The notes below the pieces were generated by a model, which saw nothing but the letters and a program-made list of their open reading frames with translations, ran no database searches and was not told where the DNA came from. Below, one piece after another: positions 9,038 to 20,692 of a DNA stretch of 64,000 bases (positions are counted from its first letter, which is position 1; each line of letters begins with the position of its first letter). The stretch comes from Lates calcarifer. Its lineage: Eukaryota > Chordata > Actinopteri > Centropomidae. The stretch lies in the NCBI RefSeq assembly GCF_001640805.2, contig NC_066847.1, forward strand, positions 21,753,504-21,817,503, given 5' to 3'. The position numbers were made by a program, and so were the translations under genes.

Positions 9038-10833
9038 TTTGTCACTTGGATAGTGAAAACCTTGTACTCAACTGTAAAGTGTTACATTATTATTTTGTCT
9101 TCATTTGACCAATTTGCATAGCATCGTCTTTCTGGAGGTCCAAGACACGTTGGTGGTAAGCTGCTAAGATGACAAAGTGGGATTTGATACGTCTGAACTA
9201 CATGTTGGATGGTTGGATGGCATCTGGAACCCCCCCCCCTTCACCTTGCCAACATCAGCTAACCGGTATCTGTGTTACCCATAGTCTGTAACCTTCCAGA
9301 ATTGACGATCTGATGGACACACTTCATGCCACGATTGGCCAGCTTGGAGAGTCATTCAGGATGAGGCTTAGTCCAGTGTCCTGGTTTGTTTCACAGGATG
9401 CAGCTATCACCTGGATGTCTAGACAACATTCCTCCCCACTCCTGATTCTGTATCCACCCCAAAGTCTCTCCATCTGCATTACTTCTTGTTTGGCTGCACA
9501 TAAACAATCTCACTTCATTGTACTCAGGTCTCCTTTTCTCTTCAGCTGGCTTTTCAACATTCACTGCCGCTCTTGTCATGTCTGCAAAGGGTGCGATTTC
9601 CAAATTTGGCATTACTATTTTTACGTGTTTGGTAGGATATAGCAGTAGCCCTTTGACAAAGCAGTAAACTTGAGGTGCTTGATTCTGATTTGTCCAAATT
9701 GTTCAACAGACTCCTCTTCATACTAACCTTAAGTCACTGTCTAGAAATTTGATTTGACATTATTGGACAACATGTCTTCAGAACTAGTTCTGAGAGACAT
9801 TTCACACATTTTCTCCAAATTTGTCAGTCACAACCAGGAATGAGATAGGACATCTTAACGCTACAGAGAACAAGGTAAACAGAGTCGACTCATCACATAA
9901 GAAGGCAAGGCTTTTCTCCTTCCCCTTCTTCTCTGTGTGTGAGGAAGTCTATGCTGTAAGTAAATGTATGGATAAGCAACTTGGAGGTTGTGTGCTGTGG
10001 TTGTGTGGTTTCCAAAACCAGACAAGGATCCCTCTGGTTTTTTGAATCAGCTGCCTGCTCACTTCTTTCTTACTCCAAGACACATTGCTTCAATTGGACA
10101 TAATTTTAGCAAGAAAGAAAGCCTGTTTAACATTACCATTTGTGGATAGTGTGAGTCTGAAGAATTTGGGTGTGTCAGGGTCTGGCATTTCAAATTGTCT
10201 GCTTTGTCAGTGGTGTACAGCCACATCTTACCAAACACGTGAAAACAATGCCAAGTTAGGGAACTGCTCCCTTTGCAGATGTGACAACAGCAGTAGTTGA
10301 ATGTTGGAAAGCTGCATGATGAGAAGAGGAGACCTGGGGAAAATGCAGTGGGATAGTTTGATGTGCAGCCAAATGAGGGTTGATGTAGAAAGAGGAACTT
10401 TGGGGAGGCTGCAGAATTGGAAGCTGAGGGGGAACGTTGTCTAGACAGCTAAGTAATAGCTGTTTCCTGTGTAGCAAATCAGGACACTGGATTAGGCTTT
10501 GTCCTGAATGACCCTCCAAGCTGGCCAGTCATGGTGTGACGCATGTCACTCAGATTGTTGATTCTGGAAAGCTACAGATGATGGGCAACACAGGCACCTG
10601 TCAGCTGATGTTGGAAAGGTGTGGGCAGGAGGGAGTTTCAGATGTTAGCCAACCATCCAGCATGTAGTTCAGACATGTTAAATCCTGCTTAGTCATCTTA
10701 GCAGATTGCCACCTCTGTGTTTTGGGCCTATAGACAGACATGTTTAATTGCAGATGAAATAGTCACAAAAAACCAAAATGTGAAATCCAAGGATTAAATG
10801 CTACTTTTTTTTTTTTGTCATCCAAGTGACAAA
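9038..10833. repeat. Large imperfect inverted repeat (about 680-bp arms, 436-bp spacer)
   Basis: The left arm (about 9038-9715) matches the reverse complement of the right arm (about 10152-10833) along its whole length. Landmarks in order on the left arm are TTTGTCACTTGGA, GCTAAGATGAC, GTCTGAACTACATG, GGCCAGCTTGGAG, CAGTGTCCTG, GTCTAGACAAC, TTTGGCTGCACAT and TCTGCAAAGGG; each has its complement in reverse order on the right. By eye identity is about 75 percent with many short indels. Transcribed in either direction this would fold into a very long hairpin. Short frames in the two arms resemble each other (around 'GQLG.SFR') but stops break them, and I recognise no transposase. Confidence 0.85.
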
Positions 10834-11240
10834 CCTAGATGTACTGAGCCTAAAGGCATCTAGATTCAGGAGCCAGGTAATGTCACATGTAAAACCAGCA
10901 ATATTGTAGTCTTAAGTATTTGGCCCAGCATGACCCAGGGAGAGGACACTGGGGAGTTTTCTCCAGTATTATCAGGGAATTCCCGACACCAAAATCCCTT
11001 TATGTAGCAAAAAGGTCAGCTTTGGCACCTCTACCCTTTATTCAGTTCTGACTATACAACCCTGTCTCAAGAGTCCTGTCAATTTATAGCAGACACCAAT
11101 CTTTGAAGTAACCTCCCTAATAAAAAATTGAATACTTGTGCTGAAAAGGCTGGCCTTACTCAGGCATTGTTAGATAAATTACTGAGATTACAGGAACAAG
11201 AACACGTCTCATTGTAATGTTTTGGATGAATAGTTGGAGG

Positions 11241-11880
11241 ATGCCCAAGCCCCATATGGTGACGGAGGGTGAAGTTCAGCAGGTTCCTGTGACCCCAGAA
11301 AAATCAGTGAGGGAGGCCGTGACCCAGAGAAGTTGTCCTGGACTAGAAGATGAAGACCAGGCTGTACCAAACCCTCCTTGATGAAGATGATGATGATGAT
11401 GATGAGTCTGTGATTTGTCTTCAGGTGTGTTATCTCATATTATCCACTTTTTTTTGTATTCTTTGGTTGCTTTCTACTAATTTATTTTATCTTTTTTTTT
11501 GGTCAGATATCCAACCTTCAGGAAGCTTTGATTGTTGTGGCCTCACCTAAGCTCCCCAAGCCCTGCACACTGCCTTGACCTCCTGACCTCCAGCCCCCAC
11601 AAGTCTGCAAACCTCTCTGCAAAGTGGCATGCCAACATTGCACAACTCAGCTGATTAAACACAAACTATGGCCATTAATGAACAATACAAAACTGACAAG
11701 ATGCATCTTGCTTTTTTTTTTTTTTTGAACCCAAGTCCTGCAAACGTTTGCAAACTATGTACCACCTCACCAGCAATGGACTCATCCACCCACGTCAAAG
11801 TGCTTAGGAGGCTACTTCTTGCCACCAGACTCACTACTACTCAACACAACACAAACTGGACACCCATCTGAGGAAAATGC
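11241..11880 (+). pseudogene. Coding-like relic with acidic run and Cys/His-rich segment
   Basis: An ATG at 11241 opens a 46-codon, codon-like frame (MPKPHMVTEGEVQQ...) that stops just before a (GAT)n run. The neighbouring frame continues LDEDDDDDDESVICLQ up to a CAG|GTGTGT donor-like site after 11424. After a T-rich intron-like gap, 11505-11880 encodes broken Cys- and His-rich stretches that loosely recall zinc-finger spacing. I do not recognise the protein, and the stops make a decayed gene or element the best guess. Confidence 0.25.
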
Positions 11881-11884
11881 AACC

Positions 11885-13000
11885 ACAACATAAGTGGGAG
11901 AAGGACATTCTCTAACTATTTGTGATGATGATTGTCTGAAATGGGTATTCAGCCCATAGATAATGTACTATGACTCTCTGACATTTTAAATCTGTAATGG
12001 TATCTGAAGTACATGTGTGCTCCTGTGTTGGATATCGAGTAAAATAATTGCTTATTTCCTAATTCGTTTGGTTTGCCTTGTTTTTTTTGTTTTTTTTTTT
12101 TAAGTTATCATGCTAACCGCAACAAAACACAACACATTTCCTCAGACATGGCCTTTGTGAAATGCAGTCCACAAACATGGACAAGTTGCTGAGTTTCTGG
12201 TCTTCATGAGGGAATTGCATGTAGGTGATTATCTGAGTCTTTGAGGCTCTGCAATTCTTAAGTCCCGTATGCTGATTGAAGATGAGCAGCTCAGATGACA
12301 GTGATGAATTAATGGGAAGAGTGCACAAAGTAATTGAATTTTGCCAACATTCAGATTTTGTGTGGTTTAGGTATTTTGACTTGTTCATTCAGCACTGTCC
12401 TGAGTTATCCTGTAGAATAGATTTAAGTTTGTGTACTGTGAAAAAGTTAACAGGTTTAACCAGTGGCTTTTTATCAACTAAGATACCTAGCCCCAGTCAT
12501 TGATAAATGTCAAAAAGGACCTGTAGTTATGGTCCCAACTGACCCCAAGTGCAAAATGGCCAAATAGTTTTTAACTATGGCTTTAGTCCGGTCTAGTCGG
12601 TTTGCTAAAACTGCCTCATTGGTCTTATTGGTTTTAATTGATGCTGAAGATGGATATAGATATTTTCTAAATTTTCCCCTGATTTTAATTTCAACATCCT
12701 CACAAAGTCTAAAGATAAAAAGGCAGAGTTATGGATCAACACCAGATCTGTTTCCTCTATCTGTGACATTGTTTACTGATTTAAGTAACTTACTTTAACA
12801 AATGAGGGGTCCTGTCTCTAAAATCAAACGATTGAATAGGTAGGTTTGTCTGACTTAGAACTGGAGGCATGACTATCATAACTTAGTCTAATTGCTGGAA
12901 ATTTTAATTTTAAAAAGTAATGGGTGGCTCCCTTCTATTTCATAACCAGATTCTGTTTCCTCACCTGTCATAGTGAGTATTGACAGAGTCAACAGTAGAG
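11885..13000. other. Gene-free stretch
   Basis: AT-rich DNA with two frames of about 75 codons and nothing recognisable. No supported exon. Confidence 0.4.
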
Positions 13001-13011
13001 TGGTTTTACAG

Positions 13012-13212
13012 TGAGCCTAAAGGCTGGTTTCCAGAGCCTGAGGTGTTGTGGCTGGACGGTGAGGGAAACCTCTGTTCGACCTACAGAGACACTCAGGTCC
13101 TAATGACCTCTATACTGTCAACAGCAGAGTAACTGTGGAGAGGAGACACAGCAACAGCTTCACCTGTAGAGTCCAACATAAGATCATCAACCAGACCAGA
13201 GAGACATGGATC
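13012..13212 (+). pseudogene. Butyrophilin/B7-like immunoglobulin domain relic
   Basis: The stretch encodes the second half of an Ig constant-type domain as found in teleost butyrophilin-like and B7-family proteins. It starts with 'KGWFPEPEVLWLDGEGN', then after a frame change reads 'DLYTVNSRVTVERRHSNSF' and 'TCRVQHKIINQTRET', with the second Ig cysteine in 'TCRV'. Two small indels shift the frame (one around 13070, one around 13100), and I see neither the first half of the domain nor a membrane segment nearby. Teleost genomes carry hundreds of such genes, so this is best read as a stranded fragment. It would be antisense to nothing and lies between the large palindrome and gsdme. Confidence 0.75.
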
Positions 13213-13219
13213 AGCGGTG

Positions 13220-14390
13220 CTCATTGATATTTACAGTGGAACCTTTAGACTCAAATCAAATAATAATAAAGAAGGTGCATATAGTTTCACTGAATTATTT
13301 TCAATACACTTTGGCAGGAGAGACAAATTAAGAGTCACTGGGAGGGAAACAGGCAGTCAACACAGAGGAAGCTAATTACCAAGCATAAAAGGCTTCACAG
13401 GTAATTTATGCTACTGCCCACAAGACAGGGATTTAAAGCTATTGTTACCCAATTTTTTTCCCTTAAAATGATATGTAGATCGGGGAAATCTGTCATCGTA
13501 CCTGCTAATCTCACACATTTGTATGTGCTATGATTGGTGTGAGTGGAATTATGAGTGGTGGCAAGAAGGCAAATGCACTTTTGATTCAGATTATTACCAA
13601 GCTTGAGGAGGCACAATGCTGAAATAACATCTTTGTGAAAGTAGCGTTGTCTCTTCTGTTGGTTGCCCTTGCAAGATTAGCTCAGCTGTTGCTAATGCTG
13701 ACCTACCTACTTAACATTAAGAAGCTCTTGGTCACATCATATAAACACAACTAGTAGAAAAAATATGTTTTCATCTTTCTAAATCAGTAAGGATGTAAAA
13801 TGCAAATATGCAAATAAAAATTAAAAAAAACTTCCAAGGGCTTCTCTGACACACTGAAGTATTTGGTCTGAGACACTTGAGATCCTTATTATATCATGGG
13901 AAACCATTTTAGTGCAATGAGGTGTCTCATTGTAAAAACAAACCTCATGATTATTCCAAACCTATCATAGCATATTAGCATTTGCTGTGAAATGTACAGT
14001 ACATGATTCAGTCACACACTTCATAGGAGCAATAAACCAAGGAAGACATGTACGTTCACAAAAGAGTTACAAAACCAAAGCCCTGTATGTGAGACCATCA
14101 CAGATCCTGTTAGTAAGTTGGCTTTATTGTTTCTTTTAAATTACACAAAATGTAGTCACCTTCTGGAAATTAAGTGTATACTGTTTTGTATTAGCAATAT
14201 ACAGTACGTACTGAATCACACCAAAGGTTTGAGAATAATCAAAACAGAGAGGAGGGCAAACAAAGGTTTTTTGTATTTTAATCAGCAATATTATTTTAAT
14301 TAACAATCAACAATTATTTGTTTACAATATGATTATTTTAAAGTCAGAACTTTTGCTTTTGATGTATATTATTGGGCTTCTTTCTTTCTC
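13220..14390. other. Gene-free stretch
   Basis: AT-rich, without recognised repeats or supported exons. Confidence 0.4.
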
Positions 14391-14398
14391 TGTTGCAG

Positions 14399-14600
14399 AC
14401 TGCCTCAGAAGAAGATAAACCTTCCATTATCATTACTCAGTCAGGCTACAAAGAAGAGGATACAACAGCAACAAAAAATACTTTTAGACTCTAGCTCAAC
14501 AATATATTGTACACTGGTGTGTGTGCATGTATGAATAATCATGATTGCACCCTGTAAACCTGTTTTTAAAATGGCTTAGAAATAAAGATTTCATCTTAAG
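14399..14600 (+). other. Candidate terminal exon with poly(A) signal, plus strand
   Basis: A polypyrimidine tract and TGTTGCAG end at 14398, a good acceptor. In one phase the exon reads 31 codons from 'TASEEDKPSIII' to 'NTFRL' and stops at 14492-14494; a second phase is also open for over 40 codons, so the true frame is unsettled. AATAAA lies at 14581-14586. On the other strand the likely gsdme poly(A) signal is at 14642-14647. The two transcripts would thus end tail to tail within about 60 bases. I do not recognise the peptide, and its upstream exons are unknown; it may be the 3' end of the transcription unit that starts near 2.3 kb. Confidence 0.4.
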
Positions 14601-14890
14601 GGCTGAGACATCACATCAGACCCTACATAAAATAATTAGTGTTTATTTTACATTGAACCACCAGCACTGAGAATTCTCAGTTCTGTTTGGCTTGAAGGTG
14701 TGAATTAACCTTAAATAACGCACAACTTCTACAGTAAAATGCAATAGTGTTTTAAAGGACATTCTACTGCACCAAAAACAATTAAAAAAAAAAAAAAACA
14801 CTGATAAATAACACTTAAAATATGTGATCCCCTTTATCTCATTCCACTGTGGTATTTGAAGTTTCTGGTGGATATGAAGACGTTGTCACT

Positions 14891-17800
14891 TCAGACACAG
14901 AGGGCTAAAGAGGCAAGACCTCTGACAGCGATGCACAGAACCAGAGGAAGGTTTCCTGGCTCTTGGTTAAGTTCTGTCTTCACTGTGTCCCCGTCTTTCT
15001 TCAGGAACACACTGAAGGACCCAAACAGATGCACAGTCTTTTCATAGGCATCACCTGTTAGAGCAGCCAGGCCTGCGCTGCTCAGAGGCAACTCCCCCTT
15101 TCCTGACGTGATGCACTGCACCTGGAACAGGTGTGAGTGAGTGAGTGAGAGAGAGAGTGAGTGCCATTTAGGGGGAAAAAAATTTCATAACATGTTCTGC
15201 AGTATTCATTTTGTAAAAACTGGTTTTACTAACCAAAAGCTCCATTGCCTGCAACACTGTGTGGCTGCAGCATGTTCCCAAGACAGCCAGACAGTCATTT
15301 GTCATCTCTGAAAGACAAAGACCCAAATATAGGGTGAAAACAGAACTTAAGGAAATAAGGTTTTCAGGACATCCTGCATGAAGTGGGAGCTTGAAGTAAC
15401 ATTTCACTTCAGTAATGAGCAAAGTTTTGCTTTTCTTACCATCCAAGGCGCTGCTAATGAGGTGAAGGGCTGTGAGTACTGATGTGGTCTGGCCCGTCTG
15501 AGCCGACTCCACTTGACCAGACTGCTGCACAAGGTCCAGGATTGCTTGGATGTTTTGTTTTTGAGACTCTGTCATTGAAACATCACCAGGGGCAGGACTC
15601 TTATCCAGGCATATCTGGTCCAGCTGAGACAAGAGGAAGACACCCACATTTAAAAAGCCTGTGCAACAGAAGTCCCACATTATCTTAGTGCATCTGTGCT
15701 GTTGAGACCTCTGTGTCCTGCTTACCGCATTCTGAAGAGTGCTGACGGCTGCTCGGTGCTGCATAACTTCTGTTAACTGCTGGAGCAGAGAGGACCTTGT
15801 GGCGCCAGGAAGAGATGACAGCAGCTGGAAGTGATCGTTGAGTTGCTCCAGGTCTGCCCGTGGAAAGAAAAAATAAATTAGCATTCCCTCAAAATGTGCG
15901 CCATCATGCAGCAGGTTACAAAAACCTAAGACTGATGCATACACTTAAGAGACAGATAATATAGGTCAAAGCACATGTTTGCAAACAGTTATCAGACCAT
16001 TCTGATAAGACCGAATGGGGCCTCCGATCTCTCGAGGGCCTCTGTGATCTAACGCACACTTCTGAACTTCATCTACAACAACCCTCTGTAGTCACATGTT
16101 TTATGGCTGCAGAGAGAAAGCAGTAATTTACCTTGTCGGAGACAGCTATTTTCAGAAGTGTGCGCAAGAGCTCCTGAGACACCCAACACTCCTTTCGTAA
16201 CAGGGCTGTCTACTTCAAAACCTCCAGTGGTGTCTGACATTAGACACAACTCTGAGGAAAATATAAGATTATATAAAGTTACATTTCAAACACCCAGATG
16301 TCTGTTAGATAGTTTAAATTTATGAATTTAATTAACAGATTTAGTTCATGATCTCTCACCAAAGCATCCATCATGTTTGATTTCTAGTTCTATGAGGGCA
16401 TAGGCAATGGTAGTATGGGTGGGAATCTCCATGGTAACATTACTGTCTTTACTAAGGCTCCCATTTTCTTTCAATGAAACCTGCAGAAACAACAACACAG
16501 CAGACATTTGAGAGCAAACCTGCAAATTCAAACAAAACAAGTTGGTGCGTTTTAAAGAAAATATCCACTTTAAAAACAACTAGAATTGCTACCTCATGGT
16601 TGTATGCCTCTGTCAACCACTCTAGTTGCAGGTGAGCACTGTGTGATTATGGCAGTCACTGTAACTTTGACCTTTGACAATGTAAATCTACCTTGATAAC
16701 TCTTGTGTCTTGAACATTGTGCATCAACAATTCACAATACCACAGAGAGGAACCAAACTATTCAAGAGGAAGAGAGAACAGCTTTTCCACAGTTGGCAAA
16801 AATTGTAAAGTCACTAACAATTCCTGGAATTTCAAAATAATATAACAGTGAGAGACTGAATCCTCATACAGATTAAAAATGGAAGACAAAATTCTGTCTG
16901 ATAAAAGAAAAAGGATTTTCTGTTCAGTGAAATCAGCCCTCACATCACATTAAAATCACAAACATGAGTGTTTCAGTGCTACTTCTCTACCTTAGGGTTC
17001 TTCGGCCCGCAGAGGCTCAGTGCTCCTCCGCACTGTCCACCCTGCTGCACCTCCTCTATGACTGAACAGGGCTTAGTGGTCACAATACGCTCCTTCACAA
17101 TCCCAAATACCTGTTTGTGCTTCTCCTTCGTCTGCTGGATCAGACAATGGGTCATGTCCAGGACCCTGAGATATTGAATTAACAAACAAACAAAAAAACA
17201 TTGTGTTGTTTCACTAGAAATGTTCTTGGGAAGTTTCAGGTTGATAAGGACTCGTTCTTGTGTCAATAGTCAACTGAGCCTTGTGGGGTTTTTTTTTTTT
17301 GCAACTTTATGAGCAGACAAAGATCACTCCATGTGTTTACATGTCTTCAACAGGCTGAATGTCAGCTGATGTTTCATGTGCTTTCAACTGCATTAAAACA
17401 GACTCTATTGGACAGGACAGTGTGTACAGGTGTGGAACTAACCTGCCTTTGGAGTCTTGCAGTAACCTCTGCACGTTCATTTCTTCTTTCTTCAAACTGC
17501 CAAAGGATGACTGCAGTTTGGAAGAGTCTTTACCCTCCAGATTCACATTGGAGTGGACAAAATTTGCGTCCATAGTTCCCTGAATGTTGTCTCCATATGT
17601 CCCATTATATGTGATAAAGTCTGTCTCCGTGGTAACTGTGGACAGAGAAACAGTTAAGGTTTCTGTGATCTTAGAAGAATAAATTAATGGTGGGGCTGTA
17701 GATATTTATCAAATAACATTAAAGCAAATGCATATACTAGTACAGAAAGCTCTGTGTTTACCTGGCTCTATAGGGGGGTCTCCTGCGAGTAAATCATTGA

Positions 17801-17966
17801 GGGTAAAATCAGTGGGAAGATACTTGGGCTTCTGCCACAACCAGAAACGCTTGCGCTTCACCACCACTGTCAGGAGAGCAATAGTGTCATTCAGGCTGCA
17901 CACTGGGATCAGCAGACCTCCATGATCCACCTCCTCCACAAAATTTCTGGTAGCAGTGGCAAACAT
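14891..17966 (-). CDS. gsdme: Gasdermin E, pore-forming pyroptosis effector (9 coding exons, 476 aa)
   Basis: Gasdermin E is a cytosolic two-domain protein. Caspase cleavage of the linker frees the N-terminal domain, which oligomerises in the plasma membrane and causes pyroptosis. Coding exons in transcript order are 17966-17762, 17635-17443, 17165-16991, 16480-16360, 16251-16132, 15853-15726, 15623-15440, 15307-15234 and 15121-14891. All have GT-AG borders and join to 1431 nt without a break. The start MFATATRNF matches the GSDME N terminus. Residues 1 to about 231 are the pore-forming domain, including the RFWLWQKPKY strand. The linker carries FEVD at 243-246, a caspase-type site where family members are cut. 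The C-terminal repressor domain holds the cysteine pair GTCC (388-389), at the position of the palmitoylated pair in human GSDME. The gene looks intact. Whether it is the teleost a or b copy cannot be told from this window. Confidence 0.95.
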
Positions 17967-17987
17967 CTCTGTCCAAGCCTAGTAAGA

Positions 17988-18500
17988 CCTGTGAGGAAGA
18001 CAATGAAGCCAAGCTTTTTAAAAAAGCCAAAGACTTGTTTACTATTAACTCTTGAGAAGGGAGCATTCATGTGATCGCTCCTCATAAGGTTAATAACTGA
18101 CACGCTTCCTATTCATTTTTTCTTCTTTAATAACCTTGACACAACAAACGTTTCCGCCATGTACTGTACTTTTACAGCATATTAAGGCAAACAAAGTTTA
18201 AAGAAACAGCTGGCTGCATACATCTCTGCACACTGGAACATCAGCTAACATGCTAACAGCATCAACAAACACACACACACAAAAAAAAACTTTTGTTGTT
18301 GCAAAACAAAGCAGGGCCGCGAGCGAAACAAACGCAAATGCTACAAGTACTCACCGCTTCCCCGAAGTACTTGTTTCAGTCACGAACCAGACGAGAAGTT
18401 TTCTTTGTGGTCAGACTTTCAGCACAGACAGCGCTTCCCCGTGTCAGTCTCTGTTGTACTGTCTGTGAGACTTCTCCTGTTGTGGACAAAAGACACATAG
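17988..18500 (-). promoter_or_regulatory. gsdme: gsdme 5' UTR exon and promoter region
   Basis: The first coding exon starts at 17988 (acceptor CTCACAG) with 22 nt of leader before the ATG. A donor in minus orientation (GAAGCG|GTGAGTACTT, exon end 18357) marks a non-coding first exon extending to about 18450-18500. No clear TATA box was seen. The start site itself is inferred. Confidence 0.55.
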
Positions 18501-18559
18501 ACGCCCCGCCTTCTCCACAGGAAACTGGGTGTGTTATTGAAGACACTGACTGAACTCAT

Positions 18560-18597
18560 CAATAATCATAATAATAATAATAATAATAATAATAATA
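18560..18597. repeat. (AAT)n microsatellite
   Basis: About 12 AAT/ATA units just upstream of the gsdme first exon. Confidence 0.9.
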
Positions 18598-18599
18598 TC

Positions 18600-19900
18600 C
18601 AGTGACAGGAACATTTAAGATTTTTCATCAGCGATAATGTTTTGTCAAAACCTTGAGTTGGACAGCTGTTCTCTTTCAAAGACCTTGTACTGGTCGTCAG
18701 ACTAGTTGGTCTACAACAGCACTGATGACTGTGATGTGTATGTACTATTAGTGGCTGTTTGTTGCCACCTAGTGGTTTGTTCAGGTAGACCACAAATAGA
18801 CTGTGCTCATTATCTTCACTTGCTGTATTGTCCTCGTATCTTCTCTGATTAGGATGAAATTTAATCAGTCATGCTTTATTACATTATACAGACTCATTTA
18901 ATATTAATGATACCACCATGTTTTTCTTTCAGCACACAATTCACATTTTCTTACCCCGCAGCTGGTAAGGTTCTGAGGATGGCAAGACTCATCACCATCT
19001 TCTTGTCGCCTCTGACATTGCAGGCTCTAGGGGTTGCTGGTGATGCTTTACACTTGGTGTCAAAACATGGTTTATCGTTCACTCACTGGTTCATTATCCA
19101 TTATCACTGAACAAGGCAAAGGGCTTAAACAGGGACTGGTTAGGGCACCTGTGGCAAAAATACACATCAACAGATACAACAAAGTGACTTAGAGCAAACC
19201 ACGTTATAAAAATGACTTAAAATCTCAAGTGGCAAAATCACAAAGCTGTAGTCAACATGTGTCAGGTGTCAGTTACCTGAGTGCAAGAATTTAAAGAGCT
19301 CTTCAAAGTTACAGAGGTCAGTAAACAGAGTTTAATCACCGCCAACTGTGTGACACACCTGCAATAAAAACTGTGCATAGCTAGCTACAGGTATATGACA
19401 AGGTTCCTATGTGGGAAACACTATCTGACACAAACACATGAATTTATTATGATGGGAGGAGCCCACAAATTATATAATTTATGGCTGACCTTTAACCCTT
19501 TACAAAGTATAGAGTGCTGCATAGAGTTGTTACATCAGATAAAGCATAATTAAAAACAAGACACTGGAAATGACACTTTCAAGACGGTATGAGTGTTTTT
19601 TAACCAAATGCCTTCCATGGCCTCCCAAAAATCCTGTTGCACACAATATGCTGCTGCTCTGAAGGCACAAAATGGACTTCTTCTTCTATGGAAATGTTAA
19701 ATTCAAAACTGATGGTTCAGTTGTTTTCTCTCGTCCTGTTGATACACTTAACCAGCATTTATGACAGTGTGCTACCTGATGAGTCAGCATCTGCAAAATT
19801 GTCCCCATGGGACTAACAAAGTTTATCTTATCTCACCTGAAGTAAGTTGTGTTTAGTATTTCGAACAAAGGTACAAAAATGACTCCCCCCAAAAAGAAAG
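18600..19900. other. Intergenic, gsdme to osbpl3
   Basis: No exon or recognised repeat. The osbpl3 transcript probably ends at the right edge of this stretch and gsdme begins at the left, so both lie head to tail on the minus strand. Confidence 0.5.
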
Positions 19901-20692
19901 CATCAGAGATTTTATTTGAGCTCGTTTTGGACACTTTTGGTCCCAAAGCCCAGGGTCCATACAGACAATGGTAGAATGGATAAAGTGAAAAATGGCTGGA
20001 TTTGATATTTGCTACTGCTGCTCATAGTTGCACCATCATTCACACAGTCATAGCAAAAAGCAGTGATTACTGTAAATGAGTCAGAGAGAATAGTTCGGTA
20101 AGGATTACAGATCACGTGAGCAACTGTCTGTTCTTAAGAATTCCTTACAAATCACAAATTTTTTTAAAAGAACATTTAAAAGATGCAACAAAAATAAATT
20201 AAACAATATGAGTACAACCAGTAAGGCATCAGGCAGGTGCAGAATAAACATTGGATGTGAACACTTAATCAATGGCATATCAAGGCTAGTTTATCTCAGA
20301 GGTAGAGAATGTCCATGATAAGATGACAGCTGAAGTGACCAGTTGTTTGGTACATTTTAAGCTAATGTAGACCAGTTATGAAAAGCATATGTCATCCTTT
20401 ATACCTATTGGTTTTCCTTTTGTCAGTTTCAGTTGTACAGTGTTAACAATACAGGTGGAAATACGGGCAAAAACTGCTTAAATTGATCAACATTCCTATA
20501 ATATACTTGCATAAACATGTTAACACAACTTAGATAAGCACTTGCTGTTAAGGCAATAACGTTGATGAACTGCAGTGAAGAAGACAGTACTGAATGTGGA
20601 TGGCAAGACTGGAATACAGACATCACCAGAACCAGCCTGGATCACAGTAGAGGCTGTGCAGGTCAAAATGTGTGCGATCTGCAGTTAAGGGG
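19890..20692 (-). other. osbpl3: osbpl3 3' UTR
   Basis: The stop codon is at 20693-20695. The first good minus-strand AATAAA is at 19911-19916, which gives a 3' UTR of about 800 nt. No exon of another gene is seen here. Confidence 0.55.

Noticed and set aside
15168..15944. 258-codon minus-strand frame
   Set aside because: It reads through three gsdme introns; the real exons inside it are bounded by clear GT-AG sites and the intron parts do not match gasdermins.
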